In this document: positions 35,143 through 44,807 of the stretch, one piece after another
Position numbering within the stretch: the first letter of the stretch is position 1
How the letters are laid out: the number at the start of each line of letters is the position of its first letter
Source: Bacilliculturomica massiliensis
Lineage (GTDB): Bacteria; Bacillota; Clostridia; Peptostreptococcales; Anaerovoracaceae
NCBI RefSeq assembly: GCF_900605495.1
Contig: NZ_LR027603.1
Span: 621,997 to 685,996 of the forward strand
Length of the DNA stretch: 64,000 bases
Direction: 5' to 3'
Notes under the pieces: model-generated
Told to the model about the DNA's origin: nothing
Database searches by the model: none
The model's input: only the letters and a program-made list of their open reading frames with translations
Position numbers and translations under genes: made by a program

Positions 35143-35328
35143 TTTTGCCGCCTTCTCTGAAAAATAATTGCCCAAAATAAGAAAAAAGAGACGGGAATAG
35201 GAATGGATGCAGAAGAAACGTTGAAAAATAAGGGGTGATCAAAAAAATATGTAGCAGGATAACAATTGATTTTTAAATTTATTGTTGGCGGCGCATAAGG
35301 AAAATAGGTTGGGATATGGGGTGTGATG

Positions 35329-35357
35329 TTGATAAACGTTGATATTTGGGTTATAAT
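35329..35357 (+). promoter_or_regulatory. Sigma-70-type promoter of the activator gene
   Basis: TTGATA (35329-35334), 17-bp spacer, TATAAT (35352-35357). A direct repeat GTTGATA at 35328-35334 and 35338-35344 overlaps the -35 box and could be an activator or repressor site. The remaining 35143-35327 is AT-rich without a gene and must hold the enhancer sites. Confidence 0.7.
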
Positions 35358-35469
35358 AGGTTTTGAAATAAGTTGGAAATAAATAGTGCGATCAGAAGTT
35401 CGCGGTTGGGGAAAGCTGATCCGGAGAAGACGGTAAGAGACGGGGAAGGATACGGCTGAAAGGGGCAGG

Positions 35470-37404
35470 GTGAAGAAGATGGAACAGAAATGCATCGCCG
35501 TCGTCGCGGCGTATCGATATACCAGTCAGTTTCTGGCGGAGGAGATAAAAAAACTGTTTGAGCCGCAGGAGGAAGTCCGCGTGCTGTATCTTGATGAAGA
35601 GGAGCGGGGCAGACCGTCGGCGGAGGAATATTATACCCAGCGCATCCGGGAATTCGATCTGGACCACTGCAGCATGATCCTGTATTCCAGCGAGACGGTG
35701 CGGGGCATGGTGGAACGGGTGCGAAGACCGGAGGCTGCGGCGGTGGTCAGCAGGCGAAACGTCGAATTGTCAAAGCTGCCGGAGATCGTAAGCATCCAAT
35801 CCGGCACAACAGTCTACGCCTTCGGCAGCAGCCGGGAGGCGGCACTGGAGCTGATCGGGGAGCTGAGGGAGACGGGCATCGGACACCTGAACCTGCTTCC
35901 CTGGTATCCGGGGTCAGGCGTGATCCGCCCGGATATTGTCATTACTCCGGGAAAAATATTTCCCCAGATGAGAGAAGCGCGGCGCATTATCGACGTGGAG
36001 TTCCGCCACCTGCGCATTTCCACTGTGATGGAGATATTTATGGCGCTGAACCTGCCGGCGGAAAATCTGTTTTCGGTGGAAGCCTGGTATCAGGGAGAGA
36101 TCCGAAGTCTGAACCGATATAACACCACGATCAACAAGAGCATGACCGGAATTCTGGAGTCCATCAACGAGGGGATCTTCTGTGTGGATGAGACCGGCCG
36201 CGTATTGTTCTGCAACCGCATATTTCTGAACCTTACCGGAACCGATTATTACGACGTGGCGGGGAAACATTTTCAGGAGATCAGCTTTGGACCGGAACTG
36301 ATGAGCATCGTCAATTACGAGGGGGAACTGTTTTCCGATATCGTGGAATACGGGGAAAAGAAACTGCTGGTCAACCGTCAGAAAAATCCCGGGGACGCGG
36401 CGGGTTTTATTATCAGTATACAGGATGTGACGCGGATCAGCGAGATCGAGACCGACGTGCGGAAGAAACTGGCCCAAAAAGGATTTGTGGCGAAATATTC
36501 ACTGGACAGACTGATCGGAGAAAGTCCGGTCATTCAGGGCAAGATCGCCGAAGCCCGCAAGGTGGCGGCCAGCGATCACACCGTCCTGCTCACGGGAGAT
36601 AACGGGACAGGGAAGGAAATGTTCGCTCAGGCGATCCACAACGAGTCTTCCAGAGCCAGGCATCCTTTTGTCGCGGTGAATCTGGCGTCGCTTTCGGACG
36701 CCATCATCGAGAGCGAGATCTTCGGCTATGAGGAAGGAGCTTTTACAGGGGCGCTGAAAGGCGGCAAGCCGGGACTCTTTGAGATGGCCCACAACGGCAC
36801 GATCTTTATCGACGAGATCGGGGACGTGTCGCCGCACATTCAGCAGAGGCTGCTGCGGGTGCTGCAGGAGCGGGAGGTCATGCGGGTGGGCGGAAACCGC
36901 GTGATACCTGTGAACGTGAGAGTCATCGCCGCTACCAACCGAAATCTCTTTGAGATGGTTCAGGCCGGAAAATTCAGGATGGATCTGTATTACCGGCTGA
37001 AAGTACTGCACATCCATGTGCCGCGCCTGGCGGAGCGGCGGGAGGATATTCCCCTGTTTCTGGAACACTTTTTTCGGGAGGTAAAGAGCGCGAAGCGCGT
37101 CAGTCCACAGGCGCTGGCAGTGCTTCAGGAGTATCCCTGGCCGGGAAATGTGCGGGAGCTGCAGAATCTGGTGTATTATCTGGAGACGCTCTGCGAGCGG
37201 GAGACAGTGAGACCGGAAGATCTGCCGGAGGAGTTCGCGCCCTTTGTACAAAAAGGGGCGCGGCGGGGAGCTGCCGGCCCTGAGACGGAGGACGGCGCAG
37301 GCGCCGCAGCGTCTGCGGCGGGGGGGGCCCGGGGGGGGGGGGCCGCCGGCAGCGGGGCCCGGGGGTTGGGGGCCCGTCCTTTTTTTAAAACCTGGATGGG
37401 GTAA
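35470..37404 (+). CDS. Sigma-54-dependent transcriptional activator (frame broken at 3' end)
   Basis: 644 residues in the open frame. An N-terminal sensor (about 1-215, with HLNLLPWYPGSGVIRPDI) is followed by a PAS domain (about 222-325) and an AAA+ module: Walker A GDNGTGKE (about 376-383), the sigma-54 contact loop GAFTGA (about 422-427), Walker B GTIFIDEIGD (about 443) and WPGNVREL. The DNA-binding C-terminus is missing in this frame. A winged-helix-like tail continues in another frame downstream after a G/C homopolymer stretch. GTG at 35470 or ATG at 35479 may start it. It should drive the divergent DUF5058 operon. Confidence 0.9.
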   Translation: MKKMEQKCIAVVAAYRYTSQFLAEEIKKLFEPQEEVRVLYLDEEERGRPSAEEYYTQRIREFDLDHCSMILYSSETVRGMVERVRRPEAAAVVSRRNVELSKLPEIVSIQSGTTVYAFGSSREAALELIGELRETGIGHLNLLPWYPGSGVIRPDIVITPGKIFPQMREARRIIDVEFRHLRISTVMEIFMALNLPAENLFSVEAWYQGEIRSLNRYNTTINKSMTGILESINEGIFCVDETGRVLFCNRIFLNLTGTDYYDVAGKHFQEISFGPELMSIVNYEGELFSDIVEYGEKKLLVNRQKNPGDAAGFIISIQDVTRISEIETDVRKKLAQKGFVAKYSLDRLIGESPVIQGKIAEARKVAASDHTVLLTGDNGTGKEMFAQAIHNESSRARHPFVAVNLASLSDAIIESEIFGYEEGAFTGALKGGKPGLFEMAHNGTIFIDEIGDVSPHIQQRLLRVLQEREVMRVGGNRVIPVNVRVIAATNRNLFEMVQAGKFRMDLYYRLKVLHIHVPRLAERREDIPLFLEHFFREVKSAKRVSPQALAVLQEYPWPGNVRELQNLVYYLETLCERETVRPEDLPEEFAPFVQKGARRGAAGPETEDGAGAAASAAGGARGGGAAGSGARGLGARPFFKTWMG

Positions 37405-37466
37405 AAGAAAGGGGCTTCTGGTCCCCCGGGCCTTTGGGGCCCCCTGGGTGGGGCCGGAGGGGTTTT
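37317..37466. other. G/C homopolymer-rich stretch, probable sequence error
   Basis: Runs of G up to about 12, with repeated GGGGCCC, CCCCCGGG and GGGGTT blocks, unlike anything else in the window. The translation becomes Gly/Ala/Pro low complexity here and the coding frame changes. It looks more like low-quality consensus than natural coding sequence. Confidence 0.6.
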
Positions 37467-37471
37467 TTGTT

Positions 37472-37846
37472 GTAAGAAGAGACAGGGTCCATCCGGAGGA
37501 CACCGATCCGGCGGAATTTGGAGCGGTCTCCGGATTTCTTACGATCACCCGTTCCTCCAGCCCGGGGGACATCGAAGACTTTTATTTTATTCTGGAACAG
37601 CTCCGTTTGGCGGCGCAGACAGGCGTTTCTCTGGGCAGAAACCGCCTGTGCCGCATGTCGGAGGAGAGAGCCGCCGGACCGCTTACCGTCGAGCAGCTCC
37701 GGGGCCGGATGAAAAAACTGGAACGGTGGGGCATGATCCTGGTGGGAAAGACGAGGCAAGGCAGTTCCATCACGCAGACCGGCGAAATATTTCTCAAATG
37801 GCTGGAGGCCACCGGACAGGCCGGGGGAAGAATGGGCGGCCGGTGA
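37472..37846 (+). pseudogene. C-terminal winged-helix fragment of the activator
   Basis: In the frame ending at 37846 the sequence PLTVEQLRGRMKKLERWGMI and GKTRQGSSITQTGEIFLKWL reads as a winged helix. It has no start or ribosome binding site of its own and lies one frame away from the upstream activator. I read it as the true DNA-binding end of that activator, separated by the homopolymer stretch. The terminator just after 37846 supports a single gene of about 790 codons. Confidence 0.65.
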
Positions 37847-37877
37847 GGAATGGACCGCCGGAGCGGGAAAATAAAAT

Positions 37878-37927
37878 ACCATTGCAGTCAGGCGCGGCAT
37901 AGGCGTCCAGCTGCAGTGGTTTTTCTT
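37878..37927 (+). terminator. Terminator after the activator gene
   Basis: ACCATTGCAG (37878-37887) and CTGCAGTGGT (37911-37920) pair with one wobble, followed by TTTTTC. Confidence 0.75.
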
Positions 37928-38038
37928 TGCCCTGTAAAGAGCTGCGCTGAATAATTTGGCAGTTCAGAGGGGACGATATAAAAGGTAGTTATTTTAAAAA
38001 GCAGTTTGCAGAATGCATGTTTGAGAGGGGGTGGTCAC

Positions 38039-40107
38039 GTGGACAATCAGATGAAGAAACCCAATAGATTGATCGGGGAAAAAAGCCCGTACCTGGTACA
38101 GCACGCCTACAATCCGGTAGACTGGTATCCCTGGTGCGGGGAAGCCTTCGCAAAAGCCAGGCGGGAAAACAAGCCGGTCTTTCTTTCTATTGGGTATAGC
38201 TGACGTGTCTGCTTTTACGCACTTGTCACTGGTGTCACGTGATGGAGAAAGAATCGTTTGAGAATGAGTCGGTGGCGGCGCTGCTGAATGAGAGCTTCGT
38301 GGCTGTGAAGGTGGATAAGGAGGAACGGCCGGATATCGACGCAGTCTATATGGAAGTATGTCAGGCGTTTACGGGACAGGGAGGCTGGCCTACCACCGTT
38401 CTGACAACGCCGGAGCAGAAGCCGTTTTTTGCAGGCACGTATTTTCCAAGGGAACGGCAGGGAGGCCAGCCGGGGCTGCTGGATATTCTGGAAGCGGCCC
38501 GGGACGCCTGGAACAAAGATCCGGCAAAGCTGAAGCGGACCGGTGAAGAGGTGGCCCGTCTGCTTTCCGGAGATGAAGACAAAAAGGGGAGAGCGGACAG
38601 CCGTCTGTGGGAGACGCTGGGAAAGACCCTGACGGAGGAAGCGGCGGCCTATTACAGCGGCGCCTTCGATCCTGTATGGGGAGGCTTTGGCAGCGCGCCC
38701 AAGTTTCCCTCCGCCCACAATCTGCTGTTTCTCATGAAGCTCCACGAAAAACAGCAGCGTCAGTACGACGACGCCTCGGGCCTGTCATCGGAGCGGCTGA
38801 GCAGACGCACGCTGCGGGGGTATGACACAGAGGTGGGCAGTACGGTGGAAGTTCTGAGATCCAACGAAGAGAACGGGGGATTCTGCCGCAGGGTGGTGCC
38901 TACCAGAGAACTGGCTATGGTGGAAAAAACGCTGACCGCCATGTATGCAGGAGGACTGTACGATCACGTGGGCGGCGGCTTCTGCCGTTATTCCACCGAT
39001 GAGAAATGGCTGGTTCCTCACTTTGAAAAGATGCTTTACGACAACGCCCTGCTGGCGATGGCCTATGCGGAGTGCTGGCGCATCACGAAGAAGCCCCTGT
39101 ACCGAAAGGTAGCGGAAGAGACTCTGGATTTTGTGATCCGGGAGATGTGCGGACCGGAAGGGGGATTTTATTCCGCTCAGGACGCGGACAGCGAGGGGGA
39201 GGAAGGCAAGTATTACGTCTTTACCCCTGAGGAAGTGTGCGATGTGATCGGCGGGGAGCGGGGACGGGCCTTCTGCCAGTACTACGGGATCACGGAAGAA
39301 GGCAACTTTGAAGGCAAGAGCATCCCAAATCTCATCGGGACGCTTGCGCGTTCGCCGGAACGCATCTACGGATTGGAGACGGAGGCATTCGGCGGTCTGG
39401 GAGACGGTACGGAGGAGACGGCGGCCCGGCGGAGATTTCATCGGGAGATGGCGGAGGACAGACAGGCCCTGTATCGTTACCGGCGGCAGCGGATGAGCCT
39501 GCACACCGACGACAAGGTGCTCACATCGTGGAACAGCCTGATGATCGCCGCGTTCGCAAGAGCTTATCGGATCTTTGAAAAAAAGGAATATCTGCTGACC
39601 GCGCAGCGGGCGGAAAAATTTCTGCGTGAAAAGCTCACCGGAAAAGACGGAAGCCTGTGCGTGCGCTATCGCGACGGCGAGTCGGCGGGAGAGGGTTTCC
39701 TGGACGACTACGCTTTTTACCAGTGGGCTCTGCTGGAACTGCTGTGCGCCGACCACAGAGCCTCCGGCCTGCAGCGGGCCATCGAGGTGCAGGATCGGAT
39801 GGTGAACGACTTTCTGGATCAGGAGGGAGGGGGCTTCTATCTCACCGGCGCAGATCAGGAACGTCTGATCTTCCGCCCCAAGGAGACGTACGACGGAGCC
39901 ATGCCCTCAGGAAATTCGGCGGCGGCGTACGCCATGGTCCGTCTCTGTGAAAAGATGGCGGGATCGGAGGAAAGGCGCCGGCTGACGGAGGAACAGCTCT
40001 CTTATGTGGCGGCAGCGGCTGAGGGCAGAGGGGCGGCGTCGTCCTTCGGACTGACCGCGCTGCTGGAATGGGAGCGCTGGACGGGAAAGCGGCGATTTCC
40101 CCATTGA
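38039..40107 (+). pseudogene. Thioredoxin-domain protein (DUF255/YyaL), broken
   Basis: Product similar to YyaL/SPATA20: an N-terminal thioredoxin-like DUF255 domain and a six-hairpin glycosidase-like domain. The first 55 codons from GTG 38039 ([20 protein letters not shown] to VFLSIGYS) end in TGA at 38201. Family members continue with T-C-H-W-C-H; here ACT TGT CAC TGG TGT CAC begins exactly 20 bp later, at 38221, in another frame, and runs on to 40107 without further breaks. Removing bases 38201-38220 restores a complete gene. The CxxC motif is intact in the second part but cannot be reached from the normal start. Confidence 0.88.
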
Positions 40108-40185
40108 CACGGTCCCGGCGGAAGTGGTAAAATAAATCGCTGTCTGAAGATAGCTGTCTAATTCTGAAGAATTAAAAGATACCAT

Positions 40186-40235
40186 ACCATGAAGGTGAAA
40201 CGTCGGGAACGGCGTCGCTTTCATGGTGTTTTTTT
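40186..40235 (+). terminator. Terminator before the peptide/nickel importer
   Basis: ACCATGAA (40186-40193) and TTCATGGT (40220-40227) close a longer imperfect hairpin (inner GAAACG/CGTCGC region), followed by seven T. Confidence 0.8.
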
Positions 40236-40309
40236 GTGCGGATCCGCAGAAGACGGCAAAAGCCGGGGAGCGGATCCGGTGCTGCAGCAGTAGATGAAGG
40301 AGAATCGAT

Positions 40310-41923
40310 ATGAAGATGAAAAAAGCAGCGGCGGTCTTGCTGGCCGCGGTTCTGGCTGTGGGAACGCTTGGGGCCTGCGGGAACGGAGACGGCGGGCAGC
40401 AGAGCGCTTCCGGCAGAGAACAGCGGAGGGCGGATCAGGAATTGATCGTGGCCATAGGGGAGGAACCGGAGACGGGATTCGACTCCACCACCGGCGGACA
40501 CGGGTCTATAACGAGAGTGTTTTTTTCCACGCTGTTTAAGCGGGATAAAGAGCTGGGTTGGGAAAATGATCTGGCTACAGGTTATACGGTGTCCCCGGAC
40601 AAGCTGACCTGGACGGTGACGCTGCGGGACGACGCGGTATTTACAGACGGAACGCCGGTCACGGCGGGGGATGTGGCGTTTACATACCTGACGGCCAAGG
40701 AAGCCGGCGCGGATGTGGACCTCACCATGATCCGGGATATCAAGGCGGCCGACGACAACACCGTGGCCTTTACGCTGACCCGGCCCTATTCCACCTTCAT
40801 TGAACGTCTGGCGTATCTGGGCATTGTGCCGGAGCACGCTCACGACGAGAACTTCAAGGATAATCCGGTGGGATCAGGCCCCTTTAAATTTGTCCAGTGG
40901 GACAAGGGTCAGCAGGTGATCGCCACGGCAAATGAGGATTACTATGGAGAAGCGCCGAAGATCAAAAAACTGACCATGGTATTCCTGGACACGGACGCAG
41001 CCTTCGCGGCGGTGAAAAACGGCGGGGTGGACGTGGCTTCCATCAACGGCACGCTGGCCGGACAGACGGTGGAAGGGACCCAGATCATCGATATTCCCAG
41101 CATCGAGTGTTACGGCGTGAGCTTCCCCATGGTGAGGAATGAGGGGAAGACGGCCAAGGATGGAGCGGTCATGGGCAACAACGTGACCAGCGATCTGGCT
41201 GTCCGGCAGGCGCTGAACCGCGCCGTGGACCGCCAGCGGGTGGTGGACGGCGTACTGCTGGGCTACGGTTCCGTATCTACCACGGGGCTGGAGCAGATGC
41301 CGTGGCTCGACAAAGAGACTGTGCTCGAACCTTCGGAGTACGGCGACGTGGAGGGCGCGAAAGCCATTCTGGCGGAGGGCGGCTGGAGCGACAGCGACGG
41401 CGACGGCATCGTGGAGAAGAACGGAGAAAAAGCCGCTTTCAAACTGCTGTACACCGACGGGATCTACCGGCAGGAGATGTGTCTGGAATTCGTCAATGTG
41501 GCAAAAGAGATCGGGATCGACGTAACGCTGGAAAAAGTGACCTGGGACACGATCCTGCCTCAGATCCATACGGAAGCGGTATTCTACGGTTTTGGATCGG
41601 GCGATCCCTCAGAGCTTTACAGCCTGTACTACGGCGGCATCGCCGGCGGCGTGGTGGCCTGGGACAATTCGGGCTGCTATAAAAACGACGTGGTGGATGA
41701 GGAGATCGACAAGGCGCTGATGGCCACCGACGAGGCGGAGGCCCTGCCTTACTGGAAAGCGATCCAGAAATACACCTCAGCCAGAGGAGACGCGCCTTAC
41801 TGCTGGCTGGTCAACGCTGATCACGTCTATCTGGCGGCGGATGGGTTCTCTTTCGGGCAGCCGGTGGTACAGCCTCACGGAGGAAGAATATTTGATAACG
41901 TGTCCGAATGGACCTGGGAATAA
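40310..41923 (+). CDS. Peptide/nickel ABC importer substrate-binding lipoprotein
   Basis: A 537-residue family 5 solute-binding protein. Signal peptide with lipobox GTLGAC, lipid cysteine at residue 23. Typical motifs are LRDDAVFTDGTPVTAGDVAF, NPVGSGPFKFVQW and VRQALNRAVDRQRVV. The C-terminal QPHGGRIFDNVSEWTWE recalls nickel-type members, so peptide or a metal chelate are both possible. TGAAGGAGAATCGAT precedes the ATG. It heads a five-gene importer operon. Confidence 0.93.
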   Translation: MKMKKAAAVLLAAVLAVGTLGACGNGDGGQQSASGREQRRADQELIVAIGEEPETGFDSTTGGHGSITRVFFSTLFKRDKELGWENDLATGYTVSPDKLTWTVTLRDDAVFTDGTPVTAGDVAFTYLTAKEAGADVDLTMIRDIKAADDNTVAFTLTRPYSTFIERLAYLGIVPEHAHDENFKDNPVGSGPFKFVQWDKGQQVIATANEDYYGEAPKIKKLTMVFLDTDAAFAAVKNGGVDVASINGTLAGQTVEGTQIIDIPSIECYGVSFPMVRNEGKTAKDGAVMGNNVTSDLAVRQALNRAVDRQRVVDGVLLGYGSVSTTGLEQMPWLDKETVLEPSEYGDVEGAKAILAEGGWSDSDGDGIVEKNGEKAAFKLLYTDGIYRQEMCLEFVNVAKEIGIDVTLEKVTWDTILPQIHTEAVFYGFGSGDPSELYSLYYGGIAGGVVAWDNSGCYKNDVVDEEIDKALMATDEAEALPYWKAIQKYTSARGDAPYCWLVNADHVYLAADGFSFGQPVVQPHGGRIFDNVSEWTWE

Positions 41924-41938
41924 GGGAGGAGTCTTCCG

Positions 41939-42940
41939 ATGAATGGAAGCATGGGAAATAACGGTTTGGGAAAATTTCTGGCGGGCAGACTGTTCAAGCT
42001 GATCACCCTTCTGGTCGCGGTCAGTCTGATCACGTTTATATTGATGAAGCTGTCCCCCATCGACCCGGTGACGGCCTACGTGGGAGCGGATTCCCGGGTG
42101 GGAGCGGAGCAGAGGGAGCTCATCGCCCAGCAGTGGGGACTAGACCGGCCGCCGGCGGAGCAGTTTCTCAGCTGGTTTTCCTCCCTGCTTTCCGGCGACT
42201 GGGGACAGTCGATCATCTACCGCCGGCCGGTGCTCTCCGTCATCGGAGAGAAATTTCTGGCGTCCCTGGCCGTGATGGCCGCTGCCTGGGCGCTGTCCGG
42301 CGTGATCGGCTTTTCTCTGGGCGTCCTCTCAGGCGTGAAGGAGGGAAAGCTGACGGATAAGCTGATCCGGGGCTACTGTCACGTGCTGATCTCCACGCCT
42401 ACGTTCTGGCTGGGCATCCTGTTCGTCATGGTCTTTGCCGTATGGCTGGGCTGGTTTCCGGTAGCTCTCTCCGTCCCCATCGGCGTACTTGCGGAAGATG
42501 TGACGATGATGGACAAACTGTCTCACCTGGTGCTTCCCGTGCTGACGCTGAGCGTCATCAATATTGCGGGGATCTGTATGCACACCAGGGAAAAGACCGT
42601 GGAGGTGCTTCGATCGGACTATGTGCTGTTTGCCAAAGCCAGAGGCGAGAACAGGCGGCAGATCGTCCGCAGCCACGTGCTGCGCAATGTGTCCCTTCCC
42701 GCCATCACGCTGCAGTTCCTCTCGTTCAGCGAGCTGTTCGGCGGCGCGGTGTTCGTGGAACAGGTCTTTTCGTATCCGGGGCTGGGACAGGCTGCGGTGC
42801 AGGCGGGGCTCAGGGGCGACGTGCCCCTGCTGATGGGGATCACGATCATCAGCCTGCTGTTCGTCTATACGGGAAATACAGCGGCGGATCTGCTTTACAG
42901 AGCGGTGGATCCGCGGATCAGAGAGAGGTATGCGAGGTGA
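41939..42940 (+). CDS. Peptide/nickel ABC permease, DppB type
   Basis: A 333-residue permease with six membrane helices and the coupling loop VLRSDYVLFAKARGENRRQI. N-terminal FKLITLLVAVSLITFILMKL and SPIDPVTAYVG are typical of DppB/NikB. GGGAGGAGTCTTCCG precedes the ATG, and its TGA overlaps the GTG of the next gene. Confidence 0.94.
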   Translation: MNGSMGNNGLGKFLAGRLFKLITLLVAVSLITFILMKLSPIDPVTAYVGADSRVGAEQRELIAQQWGLDRPPAEQFLSWFSSLLSGDWGQSIIYRRPVLSVIGEKFLASLAVMAAAWALSGVIGFSLGVLSGVKEGKLTDKLIRGYCHVLISTPTFWLGILFVMVFAVWLGWFPVALSVPIGVLAEDVTMMDKLSHLVLPVLTLSVINIAGICMHTREKTVEVLRSDYVLFAKARGENRRQIVRSHVLRNVSLPAITLQFLSFSELFGGAVFVEQVFSYPGLGQAAVQAGLRGDVPLLMGITIISLLFVYTGNTAADLLYRAVDPRIRERYAR

Positions 42941-43833
42941 GGGAAACAGTGGAATTACACAAAAAGCAGGGCGTCGGGAGGGCCGGCGGCGTCAGACTGC
43001 TGCCGGCGGGACTGGGCATCCGCGAGCGAACCATCGCCTCGGCGGTGCTGCTGACAGGGATCTTTCTGTTCATTCTGATCGGGGGAAGTCTGGTCACCGA
43101 CGACATGCTGCGGGTGGATCTGACCAACATCTTTGCACCGCCGGGAGGGAGCCATCTTTTTGGGACCGACTGGGTGGGAAGGGATATGCTGCTGCGCACG
43201 CTGGCCGGGCTGAGTCTGAGCATCAAGATCGGCGTCCTGTGCTCTGTGTTCAGCAATATCGTGGCGGTGGTCCTGGGGATCCTGGGACCCACGCTGGGAG
43301 GAAAAGTGGACGCGCTGGTGTCGTGGCTCATCGATCTGGTACTCTCGGTTCCCCACGCCATTGTGATCATCCTGATCTCTCTCGCCTGCGGCGGAGGCAT
43401 GAAGGGGATCGTCGTCGGAGTGACGCTGACTCACTGGACCTCGCTGACCCGGGTGATCCGGGCGGAGGTACTGCAGATAAAAGAAGCGGAGTACACAAAG
43501 ATATCCGAAAAGCTGGGAAAGAACAGCTTTTATATCGCCAAAGAGCATATCCTGCCCCACGTGCTGCCACAGCTGGTCGTGGGGACGGTCCTGATCTTTC
43601 CCCATGCCATTCTGCACGAAGCATCCATCACTTTTCTGGGCTTTGGTCTGCCTCCCCATGAACCGGCCATCGGCGTGATCCTGGCGGAGTCCATGCAATA
43701 TCTCACCAGCGGCAGCTGGTGGCTGGCGTTTTTTCCGGGCGCCAGTCTGATCCTGGTCTCCATGCTGGTGGACCGGGTGGGGAAAAACATAGAGACCCTG
43801 ATCAGTCCGGCTACAGCGTATAAGGGAATATGA
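42937..43833 (+). CDS. Peptide/nickel ABC permease, DppC type
   Basis: A 298-residue permease. The open frame runs from 42442, inside the upstream gene, but the GTG at 42937 in a GTGA overlap is the likely start. LFGTDWVGRDMLLRTLAGLS and the coupling loop EAEYTKISEKLGKNSFYIAK are diagnostic of DppC/NikC. It forms the channel with the preceding permease. Confidence 0.93.
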   Translation: MRETVELHKKQGVGRAGGVRLLPAGLGIRERTIASAVLLTGIFLFILIGGSLVTDDMLRVDLTNIFAPPGGSHLFGTDWVGRDMLLRTLAGLSLSIKIGVLCSVFSNIVAVVLGILGPTLGGKVDALVSWLIDLVLSVPHAIVIILISLACGGGMKGIVVGVTLTHWTSLTRVIRAEVLQIKEAEYTKISEKLGKNSFYIAKEHILPHVLPQLVVGTVLIFPHAILHEASITFLGFGLPPHEPAIGVILAESMQYLTSGSWWLAFFPGASLILVSMLVDRVGKNIETLISPATAYKGI

Positions 43834-43847
43834 AAGGAGGCGCGCCG

Positions 43848-44807
43848 ATGAAAGACGAAGAGTATCTGCTGAAGGTGGAAAATCTGGGCGTATCCTTTTC
43901 CCAGTACACGCAGGGACTGAAAAAGACCAGACTGCAGGTGATCACCGATCTGTGCGTGGAACTGCGGGCGGGAGAGATCCTGGCTGTGGTGGGATCCAGC
44001 GGGTCGGGAAAAAGTTTGCTGGCCCATGCGGTCCTGGGTATTCTCCCGGAAAATGCGGAGGAGACAGGCAGCATTTTTTTTGAAGGCAGAAAACTGTCTC
44101 AGCGGGACAAAGAGGCCCTGCGTGGAAAAGAGATCGCGCTGATACCGCAGTCCGTAAATTTCCTCGATCCGCTGCAGAAGGTGGGAGATCAGATCCTGTC
44201 CGGCACAGGCGGGACGTCCGGGCCCGGGCAGAAACGGCGGAGGCGGACGGAACAGGCGGAGGCGCTGCTGGCGCGTTACGGACTGGAGCCTGGGGTGGCG
44301 CGGTATTTTCCGCACCAGCTCTCCGGCGGCATGGCCCGCAAGGTGCTTTTGCAGACCGCTCTGGCGGCGGACTGCCGGGCGATCATCGCCGACGAGCCCA
44401 CACCGGGGCTGGATCCGGATTCGCTGGCTGAAGTGCTGCGTGATTTTCGGGCCGCTGCGGCGGAAGGCAGGGGTATCCTGATGATCACCCACGATATCAA
44501 CGCGGCCCTTCAGATCGCCGACCGGATCGCGATCTTTTACGCCGGCACTACCTTTGAGATCGCCGCATCTTCTGACTTTGCAGGCGACGGAGCGGCGCTG
44601 CGCCATCCGTATACCAGGGCGCTCCTTCAGGCGCTGCCCGACCGCGGCTTTACGCCGATCCCGGGATCGCAGCCGCTGCCGGGGGAACTTCCGGAGGGCT
44701 GTCTCTTCTGCGGCAGATGTCCGCAGCAGACGGAGGAATGCGCCGGCAGGCGCCCGATGTTCCGCGATCTGCGCGGAGGAAAGGTCAGGTGCATCCATGC
44801 GACTTAA
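43848..44807 (+). CDS. Peptide/nickel ABC ATPase, DppD type
   Basis: A 319-residue ATPase with Walker A GSSGSGKS, signature LSGGMARK, Walker B AIIADEPTPGLDPD and a C-terminal oligopeptide-family region with Cys residues (CLFCGRCPQQTEEC) as in DppD/OppD. An ATG at 43830 overlaps the previous stop, but AAAGGAGGCGCGCCG places the start at 43848. Confidence 0.93.
   Translation: MKDEEYLLKVENLGVSFSQYTQGLKKTRLQVITDLCVELRAGEILAVVGSSGSGKSLLAHAVLGILPENAEETGSIFFEGRKLSQRDKEALRGKEIALIPQSVNFLDPLQKVGDQILSGTGGTSGPGQKRRRRTEQAEALLARYGLEPGVARYFPHQLSGGMARKVLLQTALAADCRAIIADEPTPGLDPDSLAEVLRDFRAAAAEGRGILMITHDINAALQIADRIAIFYAGTTFEIAASSDFAGDGAALRHPYTRALLQALPDRGFTPIPGSQPLPGELPEGCLFCGRCPQQTEECAGRRPMFRDLRGGKVRCIHAT

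Noticed and set aside
38195-38230. Programmed ribosome bypassing over the 20-bp insertion
   Set aside because: No matching take-off and landing codons flank the segment and no nascent-peptide or hairpin signal is evident; a recent insertion is the simpler reading.
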